Positions 18,074-27,219 of a DNA stretch of 64,000 nucleotides are shown one piece after another. The stretch covers positions 1 through 64,000 of the forward strand of contig VGDP01000012.1 in NCBI GenBank assembly GCA_016869675.1, given 5' to 3'. Every line of letters begins with the position of its first letter. Positions within the stretch are counted from its first letter, which is position 1. A program made the translations under genes and the position numbers. Source of the stretch: Alphaproteobacteria bacterium (GTDB taxonomy: Bacteria; Pseudomonadota; Alphaproteobacteria; SP197). The notes beneath the pieces were generated by a model. It saw only the letters and a list, made by a program, of their open reading frames with translations, was not told the DNA's origin and did not search any database.

Positions 18074-19314
18074 TGGGAGTGAAAGCCATGACCAGCGCCG
18101 ATGATCTCGCGGGCACCATGACGCCCGACACCGAGACTGTTTCGCCCGGCGCCATCGCGGACACGGTCGAGACCCTGCCCGCCTGGACCTACGACAACCA
18201 GGAGTTCTTCGCGCTCGAGCGCGAACGGTTGTTCATGCGTAACTGGCAGCTCGTCTGCCACGTCAGCGACGTGGCCAAGCCGGGCGACTACATGACCCTG
18301 GATCTTCTGGGCGAGCGCGCCGCCGTGGTGCGCGGTCGCGACGACAAGCTGCGCGCCTTCGTCAACGTCTGCCGCCACCGGGCGGCCCGGGTCCTGGCCG
18401 GCGACAAGGGGACGTGCCAGGGCCGCATCGTGTGCCCGTACCACGGCTGGAACTACGACCTGGACGGCAAGCTGAAGGCCGTGCCGGCCGAGACCTCGTT
18501 CCCCGGGCTCAACAAGGCCAAGCTCGGCCTGGTGCCGCTGGCGCTCGAGATTGCCCACGGCTTCGTCTTCGTGCGCTTCGACGGCAGCGGCCCGTCCATG
18601 GCTGAAATCCTGGCATCCGTCGCCGACATGCTGCGCCACTACCGCATCGAGGAGATGGTGCCGATCGGCTCGGTCTGGTGGCGCGAGATCGAAGTCGACT
18701 GGAAGAACGTGATGGACAACTACCTTGAAGGCTATCACGTACCCCTCGGGCATCCGGGTCTGTTGCGTCTGTTCGGCCGCGACTACCGCGTCGCCACGCA
18801 CCCGCACGGTGTCTCGCTCGCGCGTGCCGAACTGCGCGACAAGGAGTCGGACAACTGGTCCGAGCGCGCCTACCAGCGCCTGCTGCCCGAGTTCACCCAT
18901 CTGCCCGAGGATCTGCGCTGGTCGTGGCAGTACGTCACCTGGTTCCCCAACGGCTCAATCGAGCTCTACCCCGAGCAGGTTGCGTTCTTCCAGGTGATCC
19001 CCGAACGGCCGGGCAAGTGTTGGGTGCGCGCCGTGTCGTATGGCCTGCCGGACGACCGGCGCGAGGTGAGCGCGGCACGTTTCGCCAACTGGCGGATCAA
19101 CGACAAGGTCCAGGCGGAGGACGAGTTCCTGGTCCAGGACGTCCAGGAAGGGCTGAAATCGCGCAGCTATTCGGTGGGCTATCTGTCGGAGAAGGAAGTC
19201 GCGCTGCGCCTGTTCCACGACACGCTGCGCAGCCATTTGCCGGCTGCCTGGTCGCGCAAGGAGCCGGCGCCCGGTTCGGTCGAAGCCGTCGACCAGGCAA
19301 TGACCGCGAGCTGA
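18070..19314 (+). CDS. Rieske [2Fe-2S] aromatic-ring-hydroxylating-type oxygenase, alpha subunit
   Basis: 414 residues, clearly paralogous to the C-terminal half of the preceding fusion. Rieske ligands are Cys101, His103, Cys122 and His125; catalytic iron ligands are His223 and His228 (EGYHVPLGH), and Asp351 (AEDEFLVQ). The His-to-Asp spacing is the same as in the fusion. This branch includes GbcA-like and carnitine/stachydrine-type oxygenases that demethylate or hydroxylate quaternary amines and N-methyl compounds. No reductase or ferredoxin gene is adjacent, so electrons must come from elsewhere. The start overlaps the upstream stop; ATG 18088, preceded by GGGAG, is an alternative. Confidence 0.93.
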   Translation: MMGVKAMTSADDLAGTMTPDTETVSPGAIADTVETLPAWTYDNQEFFALERERLFMRNWQLVCHVSDVAKPGDYMTLDLLGERAAVVRGRDDKLRAFVNVCRHRAARVLAGDKGTCQGRIVCPYHGWNYDLDGKLKAVPAETSFPGLNKAKLGLVPLALEIAHGFVFVRFDGSGPSMAEILASVADMLRHYRIEEMVPIGSVWWREIEVDWKNVMDNYLEGYHVPLGHPGLLRLFGRDYRVATHPHGVSLARAELRDKESDNWSERAYQRLLPEFTHLPEDLRWSWQYVTWFPNGSIELYPEQVAFFQVIPERPGKCWVRAVSYGLPDDRREVSAARFANWRINDKVQAEDEFLVQDVQEGLKSRSYSVGYLSEKEVALRLFHDTLRSHLPAAWSRKEPAPGSVEAVDQAMTAS

Positions 19315-19345
19315 GAAGGGCTTTCGAATTCGGGGGTTGCGCGCC

Positions 19346-19534
19346 CTATCGGCCGTTCGTGTCGAAGGGGCGGCCGCTCATGCCGGTCAGACGGTCGGCG
19401 CGGGCGCGCTGAAAACCCAGCGCCAGGCGCTGTTCGCCGCGCCATGCCGCCATGCGACGCACGAACGCGCCCGTGGCCAGCACCAGGGCGATGAAGATGG
19501 CGACGACGAGCCAGGCGACGATCAGCGGCGACAT
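19346..19534 (-). CDS. Small single-span membrane protein (62 residues)
   Basis: A short frame starting MSPLIVAWLVVAIFIALVLA has one hydrophobic span (residues 3-24) followed by a basic cytoplasmic-type tail with FVRRMAAWRGEQR. There is no clear Shine-Dalgarno and I do not recognise a family. It is convergent with the Rieske gene and divergent from the DUF4126 gene. Plausible as a gene because the hydrophobic segment is well formed, but it could be chance. Confidence 0.45.
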   Translation of the reverse strand: MSPLIVAWLVVAIFIALVLATGAFVRRMAAWRGEQRLALGFQRARADRLTGMSGRPFDTNGR

Positions 19535-19702
19535 GGCGGCCAAGGAACGCGCGCGCGGCGCGCCTGTCAAGCGTTGGCTGCGGGGCGGCGGCGATTTTCC
19601 GCGCCGGACGTAAGGGCCAGCCCTTATTGATCCCCTATCCCCGCATACCATATGGCTACGGTAGCGAGACTCTGAAGCAGCGGAGCGGCAGGGAGCAGGG
19701 GC

Positions 19703-20383
19703 ATGGAGATCGCCTCGATCATCGCGCTGGGCATGGGTGCGGCATGGGCCAGCGGCATCAACCTCTGCGCGACCATCGCGACGCTCGGCATCCTGGGCGC
19801 CACGGGCAACTTCGCCCTGCCGCCGGATCTGCAGATCCTAGCGCACCCCATGGTGATCGGCGCGGCGGCCGTGATGTACTGCGTCGAGTTCTTCGCCGAC
19901 AAGACGCCCGGCGTGAACACCGCCTGGGACACCGTGCACACCTTCGTGCGCGTCCCGGCAGGCGCGGCGCTGGCCGCGGGAGCGCTGGGCACGGTCAGTC
20001 CCGAGGCGCAGGTCGCGGCGCTGATCGTCGGCGGCGGGCTTTCGGCGACCAGCCACACCCTGAAGGCCGGCACCCGCGTGCTGATCAACACCTCGCCCGA
20101 GCCGTTCTCCAACTGGGCGGCCTCAGTGGCCGAGGACGTGGCGGTGTTCGGCGGCGTGCTGCTGGCAGTCTACGAGCCCGCCGTGTTCCTGGGCCTGCTG
20201 GCCGCGTTCGTCGCCCTGGCCGCATGGGCCATCCTGCGGCTGTGGCGCGTGATCCGCGCGCTCGTCCGCCGCGTCGGCCGCTGGCTGGGCCTGGCCAAGG
20301 CGCCGCCGGCGGGCGCCGACGACGGCCTGATCGAGCTCAGGCTCGGCCAGGGGCCGCTGCCGCGCCTGCTGCGCCTGAAGTAG
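19703..20383 (+). CDS. DUF4126 family membrane protein
   Basis: 226 residues. The opening IIALGMGAAWASGINLCATI and the EFFADKTPGVNTAWDTVHTFVRVPAGA motif region are typical of DUF4126, a small integral membrane family of unknown function. Hydrophobic spans occur around residues 3-30, 48-65, 85-115 and 145-185, followed by a basic C-terminal tail. GGGAG lies upstream of the ATG. It is convergent with the FAD oxidoreductase gene. No functional inference beyond membrane location is possible. Confidence 0.87.
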   Translation: MEIASIIALGMGAAWASGINLCATIATLGILGATGNFALPPDLQILAHPMVIGAAAVMYCVEFFADKTPGVNTAWDTVHTFVRVPAGAALAAGALGTVSPEAQVAALIVGGGLSATSHTLKAGTRVLINTSPEPFSNWAASVAEDVAVFGGVLLAVYEPAVFLGLLAAFVALAAWAILRLWRVIRALVRRVGRWLGLAKAPPAGADDGLIELRLGQGPLPRLLRLK

Positions 20384-20390
20384 CCCAGCC

Positions 20391-21707
20391 TCAATGCTCG
20401 GCGCCGGCGTGCCAGCGGGCCATGGCGAGTTCGGCGCGCACGCCGACGTCGAGGAACGGACGGTTGGGCAGCAGCTCGGGTTCCGGGAACAGCATCATGT
20501 CCGCGACGTGCTGGGAATCCAGGCCGGTGGCGTACTCGGCCACCGCGCGGCCCGCGATCGTGCCCTTGGTCACGCCCACGCCGTTCTGGCACAGCGCCGC
20601 GAACACGTTGTCGGCCAGCTTGCCGAACACCGTGCCCCGGTTCTTCGAGATGCACAGCGAACCGCCCCACGTGTAGTCGAAGCCCACGTCGGGCAGCATG
20701 GGGAAGCGCGCGCGGAAAGCGTGGACGTGGTCCTCGCGGATGCGCGCAAGTGCGGCGTCGCCAACATGAAGACCAGGTACGTAGCGCACCACGTTGCGCA
20801 CCAAGATGCGGCGGTCCTGGGTGTAGCGCAGCGTCGTGCCGCCGCGCGAAGCCGGGATGATGCCCCAGTCGCCTTCGCCGCCCAGCGCCTTGACCTCGGC
20901 GTCATCCAACGGCCGGGTCAGGCTGCCGAACGTGTAGAGCGTGAACAGTTTGTCGCCCAGGAAACCGAAGGCGGGCGTGAACGCCTCGGAACACAGCACC
21001 ATGCGCGGCGCCGTGATCGCGCCCTTCGGCGTCTCGGCGCGCACGCTCGTGCCGTAGTCGACCGCGACGACCGGCGAGTCCTCGTAGAGATCGACGTTCA
21101 TGGGCAGCGCGCGCGCGAGCCCGCGCACCAGCGCCGCCGGCTGCATCAGCGCGCAGCCCGCCGTGTAGACGCCGCCCTTGTAGTAGGACGTGCCCAGGTA
21201 GCGGCGGGTCGCCTCGGCGTCCATCAGGGTCGCGGGCTCGTCGATCAGGGACAGCCCCTGGGCGAACGCCTCGATTTGGCGCATGCCCGCGTCGGTCGCC
21301 GCGGCGTGGATCTTGCCACGCCGGCTCCACTGGCAGGCGATCTGATGGGTCGTGACCATGGTATCCAAGTGCTCGAGCGCCGAGCGGACGAGCCGGAGCT
21401 GGGCGCGGTTGCGCTCGATCTGGTTCATGTCGACGCCGTGCGGCAGGTCGATGGCGAAGCCCGAGTTGCGCCCCGCCGCGCCGAGCCCGACCCGTTGCGC
21501 CTCGACCAGCGCGACGCGGTCGTTCGGGCGCAGTTCGGCCAGTCGGCGCGCGGCGCCGAGCCCGGCGAAACCCGCGCCGACAACGAGCCAGTCGGCCGTC
21601 TGCTCGCCCTCCAGCACGCGTGCCGGCGGCGGCGGCAGCAGCGTGTAGTACCAACCGTTGGTGCGGTCGTCGCGCGGCAGGCGATCGAGCGTGATGCGGC
21701 GGCTCAT
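20391..21707 (-). CDS. FAD-dependent oxidoreductase, DAO family (PuuB-like)
   Basis: 438 residues beginning MSRRITLDRLPRDDRTNGWYY. A DAO-type FAD motif ADWLVVGAGFAGLGAARRLAE (about 37-57) is followed by GLGAAGRNSGFAIDLPHG, a signature of gamma-glutamylputrescine oxidase and related amine oxidases. C-terminal GVTKGTIAGRAVAEYATG fits the family. The ATG at 21707 has GAGGA seven bases upstream. It probably oxidises an amine or N-methyl amino acid. It is divergent from a DadA-like gene across a gap containing a palindrome, so the two may be co-regulated. Confidence 0.88.
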   Translation of the reverse strand: MSRRITLDRLPRDDRTNGWYYTLLPPPPARVLEGEQTADWLVVGAGFAGLGAARRLAELRPNDRVALVEAQRVGLGAAGRNSGFAIDLPHGVDMNQIERNRAQLRLVRSALEHLDTMVTTHQIACQWSRRGKIHAAATDAGMRQIEAFAQGLSLIDEPATLMDAEATRRYLGTSYYKGGVYTAGCALMQPAALVRGLARALPMNVDLYEDSPVVAVDYGTSVRAETPKGAITAPRMVLCSEAFTPAFGFLGDKLFTLYTFGSLTRPLDDAEVKALGGEGDWGIIPASRGGTTLRYTQDRRILVRNVVRYVPGLHVGDAALARIREDHVHAFRARFPMLPDVGFDYTWGGSLCISKNRGTVFGKLADNVFAALCQNGVGVTKGTIAGRAVAEYATGLDSQHVADMMLFPEPELLPNRPFLDVGVRAELAMARWHAGAEH

Positions 21708-21726
21708 GGCTTGTCCTCGGTATACG

Positions 21727-21738
21727 GTTCCGCGGAAC
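21727..21738. promoter_or_regulatory. 12-bp palindrome GTTCCGCGGAAC between divergent oxidase genes
   Basis: A perfect 12-base palindrome lies about 20 bases upstream of the PuuB-like start and about 85 bases upstream of the DadA-like start, within the only non-coding gap between them. It is placed where an operator would act on the leftward promoter. No adjacent regulator gene identifies a binding protein, and a 12-base palindrome can arise by chance in GC-rich DNA. Confidence 0.35.
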
Positions 21739-21824
21739 GTATGCCGCCGGTGCGCGTGCCGCAAGCGGCCGACCTTGCGGGTTGCCGCAGCCGGGCGCAG
21801 GGTCGCGAGCGGAAGGGATGGATC

Positions 21825-23078
21825 ATGCGTGTGCTGGTGCTGGGCGGCGGGGTGATCGGCGTGGCGACCGCGTACTACTTGGAGCGCGCGGGCGCGACGG
21901 TCACCGTGATCGACCGTCAGGCCGAGCCGGCGGGCGAGACCAGCTTCGCCAACGCCGGCCTAATCGCGCCGACCCACGCCTACGCCTGGGCCAGCCCGCG
22001 CGCGCCCGGCACGTTGCTGCGTTCACTATGGCGCGACGATACGGCGTTGCGCCTGAAACCGAGGCTGGACCCGGGACTGATGCGCTGGGGCCTGCGCTTC
22101 CTGGCTGAGTGCTCGGCCGCGCGCAACCGCGCCAACACGCTCAACAAGCTGCGGCTCTGCCTCTACAGCCTGGCGTGTCTGGAACGGCTGCGCGGCGACG
22201 AAGGCCTGGCCTACGAGCAGACGACGAAGGGAGCGCTCTACCTCTACCGCGACGCCGGGCACATGGCGGTGGCGCTGGAGAACGCGCGGCTGCTGCGCGA
22301 GCACGGCGCCGACATCGACGTCGTCGACGCGGCGCGCTGCGTCGCCATCGAGCCCGCGCTGGCCGGCATCGCCGGCCGGCTGGCCGGCGCGCTCTACGCG
22401 CCGAAGGACGAGAGCGGCGACTGCCGGCTGTTCACGAAGAAACTGGCGGCGCGCTGCGCCGGCCTGGGTACGTCGTTCCGATGGGGCACGACGGTGCGCG
22501 GGTTCGAAGCCTCGGGCGACCGTGTCATCGCCGCGATCACCGATCTGGGCCGCGTCGAGGCCGACGCCTTCGTCCTGGCGCTGGGCAGCTACAGCCCGCT
22601 CGTCGCTCGATCGGTCGGGCTGCGCCTGCCGATCCATCCGGTGAAGGGCTACTCGCTGACCTTCCCGATCGTCGACGCGGCGCGTGCGCCGACCGTGCCG
22701 GGCGTCGACGAGCACGCGCTGGTCGCCTTCTCGCGCCTGGGCGACCGCCTGCGCCTGACCGCCACAGCCGAGTTCACCGGCTACGACACGACCCATCGGC
22801 CGCGCGACTTCGCGGTCATGCTGCGCGCGGTGCGCGAGCTGTTCCCCGGCGCCGCCGACTACGACCGGCCGGAGCGCTGGGCATGCCTGCGCCCCATGAC
22901 ACCCGACGGCCCGCCGATCATGGGTCGCGCCGGCAAGGCGAACCTGTGGCTTAACACCGGGCACGGCCACATCGGTTGGACCATGGCGGCCGGGTCGGGT
23001 CGCGTGGTGGCGGACCAGGTGATGGGGCGCGAGCCCGAGATCGACCTGACCGGGCTGGTACCCGACGGGCGGTTGTGA
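21825..23078 (+). CDS. dadA: D-amino-acid dehydrogenase (DadA-like), FAD-dependent
   Basis: 417 residues with N-terminal [19 protein letters not shown] (FAD GxGxxG), [21 protein letters not shown] and [14 protein letters not shown], all typical of the small-subunit DadA/D-amino acid dehydrogenase group. The end contains [16 protein letters not shown] and [12 protein letters not shown]. It deaminates D-amino acids to 2-oxo acids, passing electrons to quinone. The ATG has GGAAGG upstream. The stop lies five bases before the pyrD ATG; a GTG overlapping the stop is an alternative pyrD start. D-aminoacylase at 0.2-1.7 kb could provide substrate, though it is 20 kb away. Confidence 0.9.
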   Translation: MRVLVLGGGVIGVATAYYLERAGATVTVIDRQAEPAGETSFANAGLIAPTHAYAWASPRAPGTLLRSLWRDDTALRLKPRLDPGLMRWGLRFLAECSAARNRANTLNKLRLCLYSLACLERLRGDEGLAYEQTTKGALYLYRDAGHMAVALENARLLREHGADIDVVDAARCVAIEPALAGIAGRLAGALYAPKDESGDCRLFTKKLAARCAGLGTSFRWGTTVRGFEASGDRVIAAITDLGRVEADAFVLALGSYSPLVARSVGLRLPIHPVKGYSLTFPIVDAARAPTVPGVDEHALVAFSRLGDRLRLTATAEFTGYDTTHRPRDFAVMLRAVRELFPGAADYDRPERWACLRPMTPDGPPIMGRAGKANLWLNTGHGHIGWTMAAGSGRVVADQVMGREPEIDLTGLVPDGRL

Positions 23079-23083
23079 TTCCC

Positions 23084-24073
23084 ATGACGCTCGCCACGCT
23101 GGCTTGGCGTCTGGCGCGCCGGCTGCCGGCCGAGACGGCGCACCGCGCGACCATCCGCGCGCTGGCCCTGAGCTTGGGGCCGCGCGCGGCGCCCGACCCG
23201 CCGGGGCGCGCGGTCACGGCGCTGGGCCTGACGTTCCCCAACCCGATCGGGCTCGCCGCCGGCTTCGACAAGAATGCCGAGGCGTTTGATGCCGCGCTTG
23301 CCGTGGGCTTCGGCTTCGTCGAGGTCGGCACGGTGACGCCGCGTCCGCAGGCCGGCAACCCGCGCCCGCGCCTGTTCCGTCTGGCCGAGGACCGGGCGGT
23401 GATCAACCGCATGGGCTTCAACAACGACGGCCTGGACGCGGTGGCCGCGCGGCTTGCCCGGCGCACGCGCCCCGGTATCGTCGGCGCCAACGTCGGCGCC
23501 AACAAGGACAGCGAGGACCGCATCGCCGACTACGCGGCGGGTATCGCCCGGCTGCACGGGCTGGTGGACTACCTGACGGTCAACGTATCGTCGCCGAACA
23601 CGCCGGGCCTGCGCGATCTGCAGGCCGTCGAGAAGTTTGTCCCATTGCTGGACGTCGTGGCGGGTGCACGGGCGCGCTGCCCACCGCCGGCACGACCCAT
23701 CCTGGTCAAACTGGCGCCTGACCTGGCGGCGGAGGACGCCTGCGCCATGGCCGACCTGGCCGTCGCGCACGGCATCGAGGGCCTCGTGATCGGCAATACA
23801 ACCATTTCACGAGCTGATTCGTTGCAATCCTCTAACAAAAATGAAGTCGGAGGATTGAGCGGCCGACCGCTTTTCGCACCTTCCACGAGCCTACTCGAGG
23901 CCGTGCATCGCCACGTCGGCGACCGGCTGGTGCTGGTCGGTGTCGGCGGCATCGGATCGGTGGATGAGGTGCGCGAGAAACGGCGGGCCGGCGCCCGTCT
24001 GGTCCAGCTTTACACGGCCCTGGTCTACGGAGGTCCGGCGCTGATCGGCCGGCTCAAGGACGGGTTGGACTGA
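23084..24073 (+). CDS. pyrD: Dihydroorotate dehydrogenase (quinone), class 2
   Basis: 329 residues. Class 2 features: an N-terminal amphipathic membrane-associating segment ([17 protein letters not shown]), [30 protein letters not shown], and [12 protein letters not shown] with the catalytic Ser. It carries out the fourth step of pyrimidine synthesis at the inner membrane. A stretch at about 23795-23858, encoding the conserved NTTISR to GGLSG region, is strikingly AT-rich compared with the rest of the gene, although the protein is well conserved there. Start ATG 23084; GTG 23075 would overlap the dadA-like stop. Confidence 0.95.
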   Translation: MTLATLAWRLARRLPAETAHRATIRALALSLGPRAAPDPPGRAVTALGLTFPNPIGLAAGFDKNAEAFDAALAVGFGFVEVGTVTPRPQAGNPRPRLFRLAEDRAVINRMGFNNDGLDAVAARLARRTRPGIVGANVGANKDSEDRIADYAAGIARLHGLVDYLTVNVSSPNTPGLRDLQAVEKFVPLLDVVAGARARCPPPARPILVKLAPDLAAEDACAMADLAVAHGIEGLVIGNTTISRADSLQSSNKNEVGGLSGRPLFAPSTSLLEAVHRHVGDRLVLVGVGGIGSVDEVREKRRAGARLVQLYTALVYGGPALIGRLKDGLD

Positions 24074-24223
24074 TCAGAACAGCCAGTTCGTGACCGCAGC
24101 CGCTCCCTGGGCCAGGACCACCAGCCACGTGATCTGCAGCGCCACGCCGAACACCGCGACCGAGGCGAGGGCGAAACCGCGCGGGGTCGGACGGGTCAGG
24201 GCCTTGGCGCGGGATCGGTTCAT
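24074..24223 (-). CDS. Small membrane protein (49 residues), unknown
   Basis: MNRSRAKALTRPTPRGFA precedes one hydrophobic span (about residues 17-45, rich in Val, Ala and Leu) and a short end, TNWLF. GGAGAT lies six bases before the ATG, a reasonable ribosome-binding site. The stop codon abuts the pyrD stop (TGATCA), giving tightly convergent ends. I do not recognise a family. The basic N-terminus and single span fit a small inner-membrane protein. Confidence 0.55.
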   Translation of the reverse strand: MNRSRAKALTRPTPRGFALASVAVFGVALQITWLVVLAQGAAAVTNWLF

Positions 24224-24353
24224 GGCGGATCTCCGGTGGTACAATGACATCAGTTGAACCGTAGGATCGCAAGAGCCGTGCCGCCCCGCTGGCCGTGTAG
24301 GGTTAACGCAATGGCAAGGCTTGCGGGGCCAAAGTCGCCATAACCTTAACGGC

Positions 24354-25613
24354 ATGGCGCCGATGTCGCTTCTGACCCACGCCTTCATCGCGACGTTCTA
24401 CCTGGGTGTCGCCGCGCTCCTGGGCATCGGACTGCCGCAGGTTGTGCCGAGCCTGGACCCGGCGGTGGGGGTCGCCATCGGCGCCTTGATCACCCTGTGC
24501 GGCCTGTTCGTCCATCACGTCTACATCCGTTCCGACAACGATCAGTCGGTGCACGAGGAGCTCGCGCGGATCCGGCGCAGTCACGCCGAGGTCATGGCCG
24601 AAGTCGAGACGTCGCTCGCCCAGATGCGTCGGCTCGACGAGGAACTGGCCGAGCTGCGCACCAAGGCGGCGACGAGCCCCAACATGGTCGCCGAGATGAA
24701 GGTGCTGCAGACCCTTCTGAAGTAGCTTTCCGCCTCGGGTAGCCGGCCGCGCGCCACGACACCCGAGGCCGCGCCGGGTGCCACGGACGCTTCTGTCCCG
24801 GCGCCGGCTGGAACCCTGCCGACTGGCCGCCGCGCCTGGGCGCCGCCACCCACCTTCGCCGGCGCCAGCGAGGCCGAGGTGCTGGACACGATCCGCGATG
24901 CCGTCGCGTCGAACCGCATCGACATCTATCTGCAGCCGGTGGTGCGTCTGCCCCAGCGCAAGGTCGTCTACTACGAGGCGCTGTCGCGCCTGCGCTCGGC
25001 GGACGGCCGCCTGATCGAACCGCAGACCTACCTGGACCCGGCCGAGCGCCATGGCCTGATCGGGGCCATCGACAACAGCCTGCTGTTCCGTTGCGTGCAG
25101 CTGCTGCGCCGCGCCGAGAAGCGGCGCCCCGACCTGGCGTTCTTCTGCAACGTGTCGAGCCATACCCTGGCGGATACCGCGTTCTTCCCGCAGTTCGTCG
25201 AGTTCCTGGAGCAGAACGCTCAGCTCGCCGACCGCCTGGTGCTGGAATTCCCGTGCGACGCGTTCCTGGCGCACGATCCGGCGACCGAGCGCGCGCTGGG
25301 TTCGCTCATCGAATTCGGCTACCGCTTCTCGGTCGACCACGTTACCACGCTCAAGCTGCCGGGGCGCATCCTGGCCCGGCGCGGTGTCGCCTTCGTCAAG
25401 CTCGACGACGACGCCATGCTGGAACGCCTGTGCCAGCCCGGCGGCAGCGCCGAGGCCCGCCGCCTGCGCACCACGCTGGGCGTCGCCGGGGTCAGCCTGA
25501 TCGTCGACAAGATCGAGCAGGAAAACGACGTGATCGAACTGCTCGACCTGTCGGTCGAGTTGGGCCAGGGGTTCCGCTTCGGCGAACCTCGGCTCGCGCA
25601 CAAAGCGGCCTAG
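24354..25613 (+). pseudogene. TipF-like EAL-domain protein interrupted by an in-frame amber stop
   Basis: The first part (123 residues) has two membrane spans and a coiled coil (EELARIRRSHAEVMAEVET) and stops at TAG 24723-24725. The same frame continues through a Pro/Ala-rich linker into an EAL-type domain (YLQPVVRLPQRKVVYYEALSRL) ending at 25613. Together this is about 419 residues with the architecture of Caulobacter TipF, an inner-membrane c-di-GMP-binding flagellar-positioning protein. EAL residues are partly degenerate: the usual DDFG reads SVDH, so phosphodiesterase activity is unlikely, as in TipF. CAG-to-TAG would explain the stop. A GTG at 24879 could start the EAL part alone. It is either a true break, two proteins, or a base error. 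Confidence 0.8.
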
Positions 25614-25669
25614 ACGCGTTGCCCAGCCCGTGTGCTAGGGTCGCCGCCCCGCGACCACGACCTGTCCCG

Positions 25670-26545
25670 ATGTCCGTTCCCGTCATCGACGGCCTTGCCG
25701 CCATCGCCGAGCGTTTCGACGCCTTCCTGCTTGACCAGTGGGGCGTCGTGCACGACGGCACGCACCCTTTCCCCGGCGTGGCCGACGCCTTGAAGCGCTT
25801 GCGCGTCCGCGGCAAGCGGGTCCTGCTGCTGTCGAACGCGCCGCGCCGCGCCGCCGAATCGATCACGCGCCTGACCGGCATGGGCCTGCCGCCCGGCCTG
25901 GTCGAGGCGGCCGTGACCTCGGGCGAGGCGGTCCACCAGGCGCTGGCGGCGCGCGACGACCCGGCCTTCGCGGCGCTGGGCACGCGCTACCTGCACCTGG
26001 GCCGCGCCGACGGCACCGACGACGTGCTGGCCGGCCTGCACCTGACCCGCGTGGACGACGTCGCCCACGCGGAGTTCCTGGTCGTCGCCAACCTGCCGAA
26101 CCGTTCGGATATCCTGGCCGTCTACGACCCGGTGCTCGACACGGCGGCGCGGCGCGGGCTGCCCATGGTGTGCGCCAACCCGGACCGCTTCGTCGTGCAC
26201 GCCGGGCGTACCGAGCCGTGCGCCGGGTCGGTGGCCGAACGCTTTCGGGCGCGCGGCGGCGCCGTGATCTATCGCGGCAAGCCTTTCCGCGAGGTGTTCG
26301 ATCTGGCGCTCGTGCGCCTCCCGGGCATCCGACGCGCCCGCGTGCTGATGGTCGGTGATGGCCTGGAGACCGACATCCTGGGCGCGCGCAACGCCGGAGT
26401 TTCGGCGCTGCTGATCACCGGCGGTCTGCTGGCCGGACGCTGGGGTTGCGCGCCGACCGCGCGGCCCGACGCATCGCGCATCGCCGAGGCGTGCGCCGAG
26501 GCTGGGGTCGCGCCCGACTGGGCCACCGCGACGCTGACGTGGTAG
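25670..26545 (+). CDS. TIGR01459-family HAD hydrolase (class IIA)
   Basis: 291 residues with HAD motif I FLLDQWGVVHDG (nucleophile Asp about residue 22), motif II VLLLSNAPRR, and motif III/IV VLMVGDGLETDILGARNAG. The NagD/p-nitrophenylphosphatase-like class IIA cap lies between. The DQWGVVHDG form is characteristic of TIGR01459, common in Alphaproteobacteria with unknown physiological substrate. The stop codon overlaps the probable GTG start of the phytochelatin-synthase-like gene, so the two are likely coupled. Confidence 0.9.
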   Translation: MSVPVIDGLAAIAERFDAFLLDQWGVVHDGTHPFPGVADALKRLRVRGKRVLLLSNAPRRAAESITRLTGMGLPPGLVEAAVTSGEAVHQALAARDDPAFAALGTRYLHLGRADGTDDVLAGLHLTRVDDVAHAEFLVVANLPNRSDILAVYDPVLDTAARRGLPMVCANPDRFVVHAGRTEPCAGSVAERFRARGGAVIYRGKPFREVFDLALVRLPGIRRARVLMVGDGLETDILGARNAGVSALLITGGLLAGRWGCAPTARPDASRIAEACAEAGVAPDWATATLTW

Positions 26546-27219
26546 CCTACGCCATCGACGCGATCGCACCGCCGCCGAAGTACGCCGACTGGGTCAGCCT
26601 GCTGGCCGAGGACAATAAACATTTCCGCCGCTCCCCCGCCGCCGCGTACTGGCGCCTGGCGCCGCACTACGTGGGCCAAGGGACCGAAACGGCGTGCGGC
26701 CTGGCCTCGACCACGATCCTGGTGAACGCCCTGCGTGGCGGCCGCGCCGAGGAGTCGATGTTGACCCAGAAGGCCGTGCCGGACGCGGTGGACGACGCGG
26801 CGTGGCGCGAGGGCGTCGGCACCGACGAGGGCAACGGGCTGTCGGGCCGCATGGTGGCCGAGGCCTTGGCGCGCCTGCTGCTCCGCTACGGCGTCGCGGG
26901 CGCGGTGCACCACGAGAAGGTCACGGCCGCCGACGCGGCCACGGCCGGGCGGCTGCGCGCGGCGCTGGCCGGCGCCGAGACGGGCGATCACCTGATCACC
27001 GGGCACTACTACATGGCCGAGGTGCTGGGCGCCGGCGACTACGGCCACTTCTCGCCGCTCGGCGCCTACGACGCCGGATCCGACCGCGTGCTCGTGCTGG
27101 ACGTCTACCGCGTCACCTTCGAGCCCTACTGGGTGCCGCTGGAGCGGCTGCTCGCCGGCATGGCGGTGCTGGGCAAGGTCGAGAGCGCGCCGCGCGGTTG
27201 GATCGAGGTCAGGGCGTAA
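26539..27219 (+). CDS. Phytochelatin synthase-like cysteine peptidase
   Basis: 226 residues with the PF05023 (phytochelatin synthase) catalytic triad: Cys53 in GTETACGLASTTILVNAL, His170 in YGHFSPLGAYD and Asp188 in VLVLDVYRVTFEPYWVP. His-Asp spacing matches the plant enzyme. Bacterial members lack the C-terminal metal-sensing domain and usually act as glutathione gamma-Glu-Cys peptidases (removing Gly) or on glutathione conjugates. The start is a GTG overlapping the HAD gene's stop; upstream ATGs would put the gene deep inside the HAD frame. The end overlaps the convergent epimerase gene by 11 bases. Confidence 0.85.
   Translation: MVAYAIDAIAPPPKYADWVSLLAEDNKHFRRSPAAAYWRLAPHYVGQGTETACGLASTTILVNALRGGRAEESMLTQKAVPDAVDDAAWREGVGTDEGNGLSGRMVAEALARLLLRYGVAGAVHHEKVTAADAATAGRLRAALAGAETGDHLITGHYYMAEVLGAGDYGHFSPLGAYDAGSDRVLVLDVYRVTFEPYWVPLERLLAGMAVLGKVESAPRGWIEVRA

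Noticed and set aside
24074-24388. Longer version of the small membrane protein starting near 24388
   Set aside because: The extra residues have no hydrophobic or family character and would overlap the TipF-like start; the ATG at 24223 has a good ribosome-binding site.
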